From Arthrobacter oryzae (GTDB lineage Bacteria > Actinomycetota > Actinomycetes > Actinomycetales > Micrococcaceae), in NCBI RefSeq assembly GCF_030718995.1, contig NZ_CP132204.1, positions 3,410,001 through 3,474,000 on the forward strand: 64,000 nt of DNA, written 5' to 3'. Both the position numbers and the translations under genes were made by a program. Below are positions 1 through 7,848 of this stretch, piece by piece (within the stretch, counting starts at the first letter, position 1; each line of letters opens with the position of its first letter). A model generated the notes under the pieces. It did not search any database and was not told the DNA's origin. It saw only the letters and a program-made list of their open reading frames with translations.

Positions 1-838
1 CAACCAGGACCGTTCGTTTGCCTTCCCTCAGGTCATCGCCGGCCGGCTTCCCGGTGGTAACCGGATCACCGAAGACTCCGAGTACATCGTCACGGAGCTG
101 GAAGGCTTCGCCGAGCGGCAAGGCGAATGCGGAATAGCCGCGGAGCAGTTCATCGGACGCGCCCGCCAGTGCTCCTCCGAGGGCCAGCGGGTGCTCAGTC
201 GAATACTTCGCCGACTTGAACCGGATGATTGACTGGGCCCGGCTGACAGCTCCGGCGCGGTCGCGCATGGGGCCGGCCACTTCTTCCAGGATGTCAAGGT
301 ATTGCCCGGCCATCACTTCGGCCCGCATCAGGTTGAAGATCAGCCGTGCCCGGCTGCCCGATGCTGCCGCCTCGCCTATTTCGGTGAACGTCTCCTCGCT
401 GAAGGAGAGGCAGAGGTCGCCGGTCAGGATGGCTGCGGCGTGGCCGAACCGTTCACTGTCCAGGGCCCAGCCCTGCGCTTCATGCAGTTGGCTGAAGCGG
501 CGGTGAACACTGGGGCCTCCGCGCCGCGTATCCGAACGGTCGATGATGTCATCGTGGATCAGTGCCGCCGCCTGGAAAAGTTCCAGGGCGGATCCGGCAG
601 TAACCACTTCCGTGGCAGCAGCCTCGCCACCGGCGCCGCGCCAGCCCCAGTAGCACATCAGGGCACGCAGCCGTTTGCCGCCGGTGACCAGGTTTGAGAT
701 AGAGCCCATCAGCGGATCGATGTCCTGGGAGATGGCGGACATCACCGACTGGCGGGTGGCAAGGAAATCAGTGAGCTTGCCGGCGACGGCGGCCACGAAG
801 GCCGTCTGCTCCAGGCGCAGCTGCTCTGCGACCGTCAC
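1..838 (-). CDS. Trans-isoprenyl diphosphate synthase, 3' end beyond the window
   Basis: Condenses isopentenyl diphosphate with allylic diphosphates to make the prenyl chains of quinones, carotenoids or lipid carriers; chain length cannot be read from sequence alone. Translation from the GTG at 838 gives 279 residues with no stop before the window edge (the family is usually 320-370). GGKRLRA (residues 53-59) is the IPP-binding motif and DDIID (96-100) the first Asp-rich motif. The second site reads DDVLGVFGD (250-258), where the usual final Asp of DDxxD is Gly, a form I recall from actinobacterial homologues. The GTG overlaps the stop of the upstream lipoprotein as GTGA, so the two are probably translationally coupled. 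Family assignment is firm; the product is not. Confidence 0.93.
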   Translation of the reverse strand, partial: MTVAEQLRLEQTAFVAAVAGKLTDFLATRQSVMSAISQDIDPLMGSISNLVTGGKRLRALMCYWGWRGAGGEAAATEVVTAGSALELFQAAALIHDDIIDRSDTRRGGPSVHRRFSQLHEAQGWALDSERFGHAAAILTGDLCLSFSEETFTEIGEAAASGSRARLIFNLMRAEVMAGQYLDILEEVAGPMRDRAGAVSRAQSIIRFKSAKYSTEHPLALGGALAGASDELLRGYSAFALPLGEAFQLRDDVLGVFGDPVTTGKPAGDDLREGKRTVLV

Positions 839-1362
839 TTGGCGGACTCGGCTGCGACGTTGGCACCGATGGTGAACGTGGAGACCCCGCCGGTTTCCAC
901 CACGGCGATGTTCACCGTCTCGTTGTCACCGCGCAGGAAATCCTTTGACGCGACCGCGCCCACGTTCTCCCCGGGCACCGCTTTGAATCCCTGCGCCTCC
1001 AGCGCCTTGGTGTAAAAGGAAACGACGTCGGCGGCCGGCGAGCCGATATTGCCCACCAACGCTGCCGTGGCCGGAGTGGTCGTCTTGTCGAAGCTGCTCG
1101 AGACCACCCTGGCCCCAGGCATCACGGGAAGCAGCTTTTCCGGGAACCCGGTGACGAGGGCGCCGACGGCCGCGGTGGTCCCGGGCGACGCCGACGGGCT
1201 GGCCGGTGCCGTGGTGGTTACCTGCCCCGTGGCGGAAGCTGAAGCGCTGGCGGTCCCGGTGGCCGCGCCGGGACCGGCCGGGGTGCACGCCGCCAGGGCC
1301 AGCATTGCGCCAGCCACCATTACGGCGCAGCCCGCAGGCTTGAGCTTTCCAATTACCTTCAC
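835..1362 (-). CDS. Small secreted lipoprotein, function unknown
   Basis: A 175-residue predicted lipoprotein. I chose the GTG at 1362 because AGGAGG lies 9 nt upstream (minus strand, 1372-1377). A longer ATG form from 1419 would add 19 residues without an equally good ribosome site. The short N-terminus has Lys residues, a hydrophobic stretch and a lipobox LAAC with the lipidated Cys at residue 26. A Ser/Ala/Thr-rich linker follows, then a compact domain with FYTKALEAQGF and a final beta-rich stretch. I do not recognise the domain. It overlaps the prenyl synthase start by 4 nt, so the two are co-transcribed, but the functional link is unclear. Confidence 0.8.
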   Translation of the reverse strand: MKVIGKLKPAGCAVMVAGAMLALAACTPAGPGAATGTASASASATGQVTTTAPASPSASPGTTAAVGALVTGFPEKLLPVMPGARVVSSSFDKTTTPATAALVGNIGSPAADVVSFYTKALEAQGFKAVPGENVGAVASKDFLRGDNETVNIAVVETGGVSTFTIGANVAAESAK

Positions 1363-1371
1363 AGGGACAGT

Positions 1372-1377
1372 CCTCCT
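1372..1377 (-). promoter_or_regulatory. Strong ribosome binding site of the lipoprotein gene
   Basis: AGGAGG on the minus strand, 9 nt before the GTG at 1362. It decides the start in favour of the shorter protein, whose N-terminus is then a normal lipoprotein signal. Confidence 0.75.
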
Positions 1378-1423
1378 GGTGTTGACGCCGGATGCAGCCT
1401 CCAGTTTAGTCAGTACCACGGCA

Positions 1424-1429
1424 TAGGAT
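1424..1429 (+). promoter_or_regulatory. Candidate leaderless -10 of dinB
   Basis: TAGGAT ends 7 nt before the GTG at 1437 and no Shine-Dalgarno sequence lies between. Transcription would begin at or beside the start codon. No convincing -35 is visible. Confidence 0.5.
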
Positions 1430-1436
1430 TGAAGGC

Positions 1437-2663
1437 GTGGGGTCGGAACAGGATAAACAGCAGCACGAAGCGACCCTCCGGGAGCTCCGTCGAAGCAGCA
1501 TCATGCATGTGGACATGGACGCCTTCTTCGTCTCGGTGGAACTTCGGAGCCGTCCTGAGCTGCGCGGAAGACCGGTGATTGTTGGTTACCCGGCGGACCG
1601 TTCGGTCGTGCTTTCCGCTTCCTATGAGGCCCGGAAATTCGGTGTCAAATCCGCGATGCCCATGGCGGTGGCGGCGCGCATGTGCCCCTCGGCGGTCATT
1701 ATCGAGCCACGGCACAAGCTCTACTACGAGGTTTCTGCCCAGCTGATGGCAATCTTCGGCTCGATTACGGACCTGGTGGAGCCGCTGAGCGTGGACGAAG
1801 CCTTCCTTGACGTCGGCGGGGCGATCCGGCGGCTCGGGAGCCCCCGGGAGATCGGCGGGATCATCCGGCGGCGCGTGCATGAAGAGCTCGGCATCACAGC
1901 CTCCGTGGGAATAGCGGCCAGCAAATTCGTGGCCAAGATCGCGTCCACCCGCTGCAAGCCGGACGGGCTCCTGCTGATCGGCCCGGATGAAACCGTTGCC
2001 TACTTGCACAGTCTTCCGGTTAACGCGCTGTGGGGTGTGGGAGCGAAGACGGGAGAGGTGCTGGCCCGCATGGGAATCCGCACCGTGGCTGATGTTGCCG
2101 CTACCCCGCCGTCCGCACTGAAAAAGCTGCTCGGCGCATCGGGGGAGCACGTGTACCGGCTCTCCTGGGGAATCGATCCCCGGCCTGTGACTCCGGTCCG
2201 CCTGGAGAAGAGCATCGGTGCCGAGGAAACGTTTGCCGTGGACACTTCCGACGACGTACTCCTGCACCGCGAGCTGCTGCGCCTGTCGCACCGCACCGCC
2301 GAGCGTCTCCGAAGCACAGGGATGGTGGCCAGGACCATCTCCCTTAAGCTCCGCTACACCGACTTTTCCACCATCACGCGCAGCAGGACGGTGCACGCCC
2401 CGGTGGACAGTGCGCAATTGATCTATGCCGTGGCCGTGCAGCTCCTCGAATCGCTCGGTCCACGGGCCATGACGGTCCGCTTGGTCGGTGTCAGGGCCGA
2501 GCAACTCGAGGACGCTGCCCAGACCTCGCTCCAGCTGAGCTTTGACCGCCGTGATGATAACTGGCGGGCGGCGGAACAAGCCCTGGACAGGGTGGCGGCG
2601 AAGTTCGGCTCGAAATCGGTGCTCCCTGCGCGGCTTCTGGACCCTCATAGCGCCGCTGACTAA
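1437..2663 (+). CDS. dinB: DNA polymerase IV (Y-family translesion polymerase)
   Basis: Error-prone, non-processive polymerase that copies past damaged template bases. The 408 residues carry the Y-family signature HVDMDAFFVSVE (residues 24-35, with metal-binding Asp26) and SVDEAFLD, in which Asp120 and Glu121 are the catalytic carboxylates. A helix-hairpin-helix segment around NALWGVGAKTGEVLARMGI and the little-finger domain follow. The C-terminus has no long extension; the usual beta-clamp peptide is not obvious, although QTSLQLSFD resembles a QxxLxLF clamp motif. The start is GTG, about 75 nt from the oppositely directed lipoprotein gene. No LexA box was identified by eye in the short promoter region. 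Confidence 0.95.
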   Translation: MGSEQDKQQHEATLRELRRSSIMHVDMDAFFVSVELRSRPELRGRPVIVGYPADRSVVLSASYEARKFGVKSAMPMAVAARMCPSAVIIEPRHKLYYEVSAQLMAIFGSITDLVEPLSVDEAFLDVGGAIRRLGSPREIGGIIRRRVHEELGITASVGIAASKFVAKIASTRCKPDGLLLIGPDETVAYLHSLPVNALWGVGAKTGEVLARMGIRTVADVAATPPSALKKLLGASGEHVYRLSWGIDPRPVTPVRLEKSIGAEETFAVDTSDDVLLHRELLRLSHRTAERLRSTGMVARTISLKLRYTDFSTITRSRTVHAPVDSAQLIYAVAVQLLESLGPRAMTVRLVGVRAEQLEDAAQTSLQLSFDRRDDNWRAAEQALDRVAAKFGSKSVLPARLLDPHSAAD

Positions 2664-2894
2664 CTGAGCAGTGTCTTTCAGAACAGGGCGCAACAAACTA
2701 TCCTTAGATATACATAGATTTCGAACGTCTGGACATGCCTAACGGTCTTCTGGATCAGCCCTTCGTCCGAATGCGTGGAGTCCGGTCGTCCGATATTCGG
2801 GTGCCGGGAACCTCCTGCGCATGCCGGTCGTTATCGGATTGACAGCACAGAGGCCACGGCACGTCCGGACGTTGGCCGACTTAAGGAGGTCGTG

Positions 2895-3266
2895 ATGCCG
2901 CTCTCGGAGCACGAACAGAAGTTGCTCGAGCAGCTGGAGAAGCAGCTGCACGAGGACGACCCGAAGTTTGCCAACTCAATGGGATCGGATCCGGGCCGTA
3001 ACTGGTCCACGCGCCATATCGTGATCGGCGTGCTGGCCACCTTGGCCGGTGTCCTCCTCCTGCTGGTGGGCGTATCACTTCAGAACATTTTTGTCGGTGT
3101 CCTCGGATTCATTGTGATGGGAGCCGGAGTCTATTTCGCAACGATGCGTAGCTCCGCCGCCGGCAAGGCAAAATCGACTGGCGGTAAGAAAAGCGGCAAG
3201 GGGCGGAGCTCCTTCATGAGCGGCCTCGAAGAACGCTGGGACGAACGCCGCCGCGGCGAACCGTAA
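2895..3266 (+). CDS. DUF3040 family membrane protein
   Basis: A 123-residue protein of the actinobacterial DUF3040 family, usually found next to mraZ or dinB; its role is unknown. The N-terminus MPLSEHEQKLLEQLEKQLHE is the family hallmark, an acidic amphipathic segment. Two hydrophobic segments follow (about 39-58 and 62-80), then a basic Lys/Gly/Ser-rich tail ending in WDERRRGEP. AAGGAGG at 2883-2889 sits 5 nt before the ATG, which fixes the start; the open frame extends further upstream but without a better site. Its position just before the dcw cluster is conserved in relatives, which suggests but does not show an envelope role. Confidence 0.88.
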   Translation: MPLSEHEQKLLEQLEKQLHEDDPKFANSMGSDPGRNWSTRHIVIGVLATLAGVLLLLVGVSLQNIFVGVLGFIVMGAGVYFATMRSSAAGKAKSTGGKKSGKGRSSFMSGLEERWDERRRGEP

Positions 3267-3334
3267 CAGCATCGGCGTGACGGCCGTGAGCTGACCTCCA
3301 CTTCGCACCACCTGCCCCAGGGCAGGCTTGCAGG

Positions 3335-3358
3335 AAGACCCGCCCAGGCGGGTCTTTT
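3335..3358 (+). terminator. Rho-independent terminator after the DUF3040 gene
   Basis: Nine-bp perfect stem AAGACCCGC / GCGGGTCTT around a CCAG loop, running into TTTT. It isolates the DUF3040 gene from the dcw promoter downstream. Confidence 0.85.
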
Positions 3359-3548
3359 GCATTTAAAGGCCCCCAATTGTCAGTGGTCGCGACAGGCGCA
3401 GGGGCAGTGAGGGTCGCCGTCGGACGGTCCCATGCACCGCGGCGCACCACACGGCGCCAGAATCCCTCCACTTTCCACCACCGGCCCAAAACCCAGGTAT
3501 TGCGAGGCCGGGATTCCTCCAATCCCGGGATGAATCTTCCGTGTCGCG
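3359..3548. other. Non-coding part of the 378-bp gap before mraZ
   Basis: Between the terminator and the mraZ promoter I see no supported gene; reading frames on both strands here lack family resemblance and ribosome sites. Confidence 0.55.
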
Positions 3549-3600
3549 TTGACTGTGGAGCGATGTGGAGTAAAGTGGAGCAAGTAAGAGGGTAGTGGCA
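3549..3600 (+). promoter_or_regulatory. mraZ/dcw promoter with MraZ operator repeats
   Basis: Three GTGGAG boxes begin at 3555, 3565 and 3575, exactly 10 bp apart, with a weaker GTGGCA at 3595. Regularly spaced repeats of this kind just upstream of mraZ are the known binding sites of MraZ. TTGACT (3549-3554) and TAAAGT (3571-3576) make a -35/-10 pair with a 16-bp spacer, so the boxes lie between and over the promoter elements. The expected effect is autorepression of the dcw operon. The boxes are seen; promoter and repression are inferred. Confidence 0.82.
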
Positions 3601-3644
3601 GCACAGGGGACGTGCTGCTCCTGACGACAGACAGGCGGGTGGCC

Positions 3645-4073
3645 ATGTTTCTTGGCACTCACTCGCCGCGTCTGGACGAAAAGGGGCGAATCATCCTCCC
3701 AGCGAAGTTCCGAGAGGAACTTGCCAGCGGACTGGTACTGACAAGAGGCCAGGAACGCTGCATCTACGTCTTCAGTGAGCGGGAATTCGAACGGATTCAC
3801 GAGCAAATGCGGGAGGCGCCCATCTCCTCCAAGCAGACTCGTGACTACATCCGGGTTTTTCTCTCTGGAGCCTCGGACGAGGTACCTGACAAGCAGGGGC
3901 GCGTGACTATTCCTCCCGCACTCCGGGCGTACGCAGGTCTTGGCAGGGAGCTCGCCGTAATCGGCGCCGGCTCCCGGGCAGAGATCTGGGACGCCCAGGC
4001 CTGGAACGAGTACCTGGCGGAAAAGGAAACCTCCTTCTCCGAAACCGACGACGCAATCCCGGGAATCTTTTGA
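3645..4073 (+). CDS. mraZ: MraZ, DNA-binding regulator of the division/cell-wall operon
   Basis: A 142-residue ring-forming AbrB-like transcription factor that binds short repeats at its own promoter and represses the dcw cluster. The two half-domains are visible as [13 protein letters not shown] near the N-terminus and [13 protein letters not shown] in the second half, both fitting the DxKGRxxxP pattern. I chose the ATG at 3645 because [15 protein letters not shown] is the conserved N-terminus and the length matches the family (about 143). A longer reading from 3612 would add 11 unconserved residues. It is the first gene of the cluster, and its repeat-type operator lies about 65-95 bp upstream. 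Confidence 0.96.
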   Translation: MFLGTHSPRLDEKGRIILPAKFREELASGLVLTRGQERCIYVFSEREFERIHEQMREAPISSKQTRDYIRVFLSGASDEVPDKQGRVTIPPALRAYAGLGRELAVIGAGSRAEIWDAQAWNEYLAEKETSFSETDDAIPGIF

Positions 4074-4253
4074 GCCCCGGAGGCGACAAGGCAAGCGTTT
4101 CTTGAACGAGATCTCCAGCCGCCCATCCGATCGTTGTCCTGGCTCACTTCCCCGGAGCCAGGCGGACGTTGGGATAGGCGCGGATGGGGATCTGGCTCAA
4201 GAAGCGCACCGAGGCCCACCACGGCAGACAACCAGGCACGAAAGGACGAAGGT

Positions 4254-5252
4254 ATGAGCGATCCCAACCAGCCAAAGCCCACGTCCGAACGCCATGTACC
4301 GGTCCTCAAGGACCGGTGCATCAATTTGTTGGCCCCTGGAATAGAAGCAGCCCTCCGCCGCGGCGAGACGCCAGTGGTCATCGACGCGACCCTGGGAATG
4401 GGCGGGCACTCGGAAGCCCTGCTCCAGCGGTTTCCGGACCTCCACCTGGTCGGGATCGACCGCGACGAAGAAGCGCTGGCGCTGGCCGGCGAGCGTCTGA
4501 AGCCTTTTGCCGGCCGCACGGACCTGGTTCACGCCGTTTACGACGAAATACCTGACGTTCTCCGGGACCTTGGCATCACGGAGGTTCACGGCGTCCTCAT
4601 GGACCTGGGAGTTTCATCCCTGCAGCTGGACGAGCGCGAACGCGGTTTTGCCTATTCCTTTGATGCACCCTTGGACATGCGGATGGACACCAGCCGCGGG
4701 CAGACGGCCGCGGACGTCGTGAACAACTACAGCGAAGAGGACCTGGTCCGCATCATCCGCAAATGGGGTGAGGAGAAGTTCGCCGGCAGGATCGCCAACC
4801 GCATCGTGGCCGCGCGTGATGCAAAACCATTCACCACAACCGGCGAACTGGTTGACACCATCCGTGCCGTGGTTCCGGCCGGGGCGGCAAAGACCGGCGG
4901 ACACCCGGCCAAGCGGACCTTCCAGGCCCTGCGGATCGAAGTCAACGAAGAACTCGATGTCCTGGAACGCGCCGTTCCCGCTGCCGTGGACGCGCTGGCG
5001 ATGGGCGGCCGTGTTGTGGTCATGTCCTACCACTCGCTGGAGGACAAGATCGTCAAGAAGGTCTTCCAAGCCGGCTCCAAGTCGTCCGCGCCGCTGGGGT
5101 TCCCGGTGGAACTGGAAGAGCACAAGCCCGAACTCAAGACCCTGACTAAGGGCACCGAGGTGCCCACCGCCGATGAGATCGCCGAGAACCCACGCGCAGC
5201 GTCCGCCCGGTTGCGTGCAGTTGAACGAATCAGAGCCAGGAGGGCCGCATGA
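4254..5252 (+). CDS. rsmH: 16S rRNA (cytosine(1402)-N(4))-methyltransferase
   Basis: SAM-dependent N4-methylation of C1402 in the decoding centre of 16S rRNA. The 332-residue protein starts at the ATG at 4254, preceded by [27 protein letters not shown] opens the domain, [14 protein letters not shown] is the SAM-binding loop, and [23 protein letters not shown] is the conserved central block that includes the substrate region. The C-terminal part has [13 protein letters not shown]. The frame is open back to 4134, but that extension is not conserved. Its stop overlaps the ftsL start as ATGA. Confidence 0.96.
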   Translation: MSDPNQPKPTSERHVPVLKDRCINLLAPGIEAALRRGETPVVIDATLGMGGHSEALLQRFPDLHLVGIDRDEEALALAGERLKPFAGRTDLVHAVYDEIPDVLRDLGITEVHGVLMDLGVSSLQLDERERGFAYSFDAPLDMRMDTSRGQTAADVVNNYSEEDLVRIIRKWGEEKFAGRIANRIVAARDAKPFTTTGELVDTIRAVVPAGAAKTGGHPAKRTFQALRIEVNEELDVLERAVPAAVDALAMGGRVVVMSYHSLEDKIVKKVFQAGSKSSAPLGFPVELEEHKPELKTLTKGTEVPTADEIAENPRAASARLRAVERIRARRAA

Positions 5253-5926
5253 GCACCGCCGCTGCCAAGAACTTCCCAGTCGTGTCCGGCACGGCGGCCC
5301 GTGCCCTCACGGGGCTCAAGCCCGCGGGAGGGTCCGAACGGAAGCTGCGGACCCCCCTCTCCGTGGTCCGCTCGACGCCGCGCAAGCGCCGGGCCCCTTT
5401 CGTCGTACTTTGCTTTGCCCTGCTGGCCGTCGCGCTCATGGCGGTCCTTGTCCTGAACATTTCCGTCTCCACAGCCCAGTACCAGCTGGTGCAGCTCCGC
5501 AGTGAACAGTCCACCCTGACGAAGCAGAACCAGGACCTGACACAGCAGGTCCAGAACTTTGATGCTCCGCAGAACCTTGCGGCCAAGGCGACGGAGTTGG
5601 GCATGGTGGCTTCCACCGGCAAGGGCCAGATCGACCTGTCCACGCTGACCGTCAGCGGCACGCCCAAACCGGCCGTCAAGGGTGACAAGCCCGGAGCGAT
5701 CATTGCTGCGCCGGCGGTCGCCGGGCAGTTGACCGTGGTTCCTCCCGCCACCACCAAGGAACCGTTGGCCGTCCGCAAGCCGGCGGAAGCGGCCGCCCCG
5801 GAAGCAGCCGCTCCACCGGCAGCACCGGCACCGGCCGCGGCTGCGGCCGCGGCCGCCCCGAAGCCTGCGGTTAATCTTCACGGCGGATCTGTTCCGGCGC
5901 CACAGCAGAAGACGCCGGGACAGTAA
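5249..5926 (+). CDS. ftsL: FtsL-like septum assembly protein
   Basis: Bitopic divisome protein expected to join FtsQ and a DivIC/FtsB partner and to help activate FtsW and the class B PBP. The 225 residues comprise a basic cytoplasmic region (about 1-48), one membrane helix (about 49-70), then a short leucine/glutamine-rich coiled coil ([21 protein letters not shown]) and the conserved end [11 protein letters not shown]. The tail from about residue 170 is almost pure Ala/Pro, longer than in most FtsL proteins. Assignment rests on topology and on position between rsmH and the PBP, because the family diverges strongly in sequence. It overlaps rsmH by 4 nt. Confidence 0.85.
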   Translation: MSTAAAKNFPVVSGTAARALTGLKPAGGSERKLRTPLSVVRSTPRKRRAPFVVLCFALLAVALMAVLVLNISVSTAQYQLVQLRSEQSTLTKQNQDLTQQVQNFDAPQNLAAKATELGMVASTGKGQIDLSTLTVSGTPKPAVKGDKPGAIIAAPAVAGQLTVVPPATTKEPLAVRKPAEAAAPEAAAPPAAPAPAAAAAAAAPKPAVNLHGGSVPAPQQKTPGQ

Positions 5927-5969
5927 CCGACGGGACTGACCACCAGCAAGCAAGCAGCAAGGACTCACC

Positions 5970-7772
5970 GTGGCACAGCGCACCGGCAAGAAGAAAACCG
6001 CAAAAGTGCCCAACGCCACCAGAAGGCTCCGCCTCGGCCTGGGCATGATGCTTGCGTTGCTGCTGGTGGTCGGCGGCAAGCTGTTCATGGTCCAGGGGCT
6101 GGACATCGGCGGGATGGCTGAGGCCGCGCTGAACAACCGGCTCACTCCCATCGAGCTTCCTGCCGAGCGCGGGAGCATCCTTGACGCGGACGGAACGGTC
6201 CTCGCCAACAGCGTGATCCGCTACAACGTCGTGGTGGACCAGCGCGTCAACACCAAGACGGAGTCCTTCAAGCGCCTGGACACAGTCGGCGACAAAGAGG
6301 AGCTCGTCACCGTGTCCAGGGACCAGGGCATCAAGGAACTGGCCTCCCTGCTGGGCCAGGAATCCGAGGACATCAAGGACGCCCTGACGGGGGAGAAGCC
6401 CTATTACATCGTGGCCAAGGACCTCAAGCCGGATATGGAGGACCGGATCTCCAAGCTCCAGATCCCGGGGATAGTTACCGTCGGCACCAGCAAGCGTGTC
6501 TACCCGAACGGCTCGGTGGCCGGGGGGATCGTCGGATTCCTGCAGGACGGAACCACCGGCCAGGCGGGACTGGAACAGACCCAGGACGAGGTCCTCAAGG
6601 GAACCCCCGGTAAGCGGCTCTTCGAAATCGGCGCCGACGGCCTGCGCATCCCGGTCGGCGTGGACGAACTGACTCCCGCCGTTGACGGCAAGGACATCCG
6701 GCTCACGCTCGATTCCGACCTCCAGTACTTTGCCCAGCAGGCCATCCAGAACCAGTCGGACAAGCTGGGCGCCGAATGGGGCGTCATCATTGTCCAGGAC
6801 ATCAAGACCGGCAACATCATCGCCATGGCAGACACCAACTCCCCGGATCCCAATGATCCCGGCAAAGTGGACGCCAAGGACCGTGGCGTACGCTCCGTGA
6901 CGGCGGCGTACGAACCGGGGTCCGTGGAGAAGATGATCACTGCCGCCGCCGTCATCGAGGAAGGCAAGTCCAGCCCGCTGGACAAGTTCACCATCCCGTC
7001 GTCGTACGTGGTCGACGGCCAGGTGTTCACGGACTCCTTCGATCACGGGACCGAGGAACGGACGCTGGCCGGCATTCTGGGCTGGTCCATGAACACCGGC
7101 ACCGTCATGGCCGGGCAGCGGCTCACCAAGGAACAGCGACACGACTGGTTGCAGAAGTTCGGCATCGGCGAAGCCCCCGAGATCGGGCTTCCCGCAGAAG
7201 CCCGCGGCATCCTCACCCCGGCCGACCAGTGGGACGGCCGGCAGGAATACACCGTCCTCTTCGGCCAGGGCGTGTCGCAATCCACGTTGCAGACCGTCCG
7301 CGCCTACCAGTCCATTGCCAACGACGGCGTCATGCTCCAGCCGCGCCTGATCGACAGCTACATCAGCCCCGACGGAACCGAAGAGAAAGTCCCGCCGAAG
7401 GAAAGTCGACAGATCGTGTCCAAGGAAACCGCGCAGCAGGTGCGGGACATCCTGGAGAGCGCAGTCACCGAGGGCCAGATCAAGGATGCGGCCATTGACG
7501 GCTACCGCGTCGGCGCTAAGACCGGAACCTCCGAATCGCCATGCGATGACGGCAAGTCCGGGTACTGCGGCTACACGGCCTCCATGGTGGGGATGGCGCC
7601 GATGGACGATCCGCGGTTTATTGTTGAAGTTGTCCTGCAGCGTCCCAAAGGCAGCATCTACGGAATAACCAATGGTCCGGTGTTCCGCTCCGTGATGAGC
7701 CAGGCCCTGCGGACGTACAACGTTCCGCCATCGACGGGCGAGCCGGTCAGGCTGCCCCAGTACGTCAAGTAG
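5970..7772 (+). CDS. ftsI: Class B penicillin-binding protein (septal transpeptidase, FtsI/PBP3)
   Basis: D,D-transpeptidase that cross-links septal peptidoglycan in complex with FtsW. The 600-residue protein starts at GTG 5970 and has a cytoplasmic basic tail, one membrane anchor (about 23-45), a PBP-dimer domain opening with RGSILDADGTVLA, and a transpeptidase domain. The three catalytic motifs are intact: SVEK with nucleophile Ser318 and Lys321, SMN (373-375) and KTGT (517-520). No PASTA repeats follow. It lies between ftsL and murE, as in other actinobacteria, 43 nt after ftsL. Confidence 0.96.
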   Translation: MAQRTGKKKTAKVPNATRRLRLGLGMMLALLLVVGGKLFMVQGLDIGGMAEAALNNRLTPIELPAERGSILDADGTVLANSVIRYNVVVDQRVNTKTESFKRLDTVGDKEELVTVSRDQGIKELASLLGQESEDIKDALTGEKPYYIVAKDLKPDMEDRISKLQIPGIVTVGTSKRVYPNGSVAGGIVGFLQDGTTGQAGLEQTQDEVLKGTPGKRLFEIGADGLRIPVGVDELTPAVDGKDIRLTLDSDLQYFAQQAIQNQSDKLGAEWGVIIVQDIKTGNIIAMADTNSPDPNDPGKVDAKDRGVRSVTAAYEPGSVEKMITAAAVIEEGKSSPLDKFTIPSSYVVDGQVFTDSFDHGTEERTLAGILGWSMNTGTVMAGQRLTKEQRHDWLQKFGIGEAPEIGLPAEARGILTPADQWDGRQEYTVLFGQGVSQSTLQTVRAYQSIANDGVMLQPRLIDSYISPDGTEEKVPPKESRQIVSKETAQQVRDILESAVTEGQIKDAAIDGYRVGAKTGTSESPCDDGKSGYCGYTASMVGMAPMDDPRFIVEVVLQRPKGSIYGITNGPVFRSVMSQALRTYNVPPSTGEPVRLPQYVK

Positions 7773-7848
7773 CACGTCCACAACATCGTACGTACCCGGG
7801 AACTTCCCCTACGCCCGGTGTGATCCACTAGCACCAACGGAGATCCAC

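Noticed and set aside
216..875. Plus-strand frames at the left edge
   Set aside because: The minus strand carries the prenyl synthase with GGKRLRA and DDIID; these frames are its shadows.
1410..2696. 428-residue minus-strand frame opposite dinB
   Set aside because: dinB is clear on the plus strand, and the antisense product has no recognisable motif.
5871..7781. 636-residue minus-strand frame opposite the class B PBP
   Set aside because: The PBP motifs SVEK, SMN and KTG are on the plus strand; the antisense frame is a composition effect.
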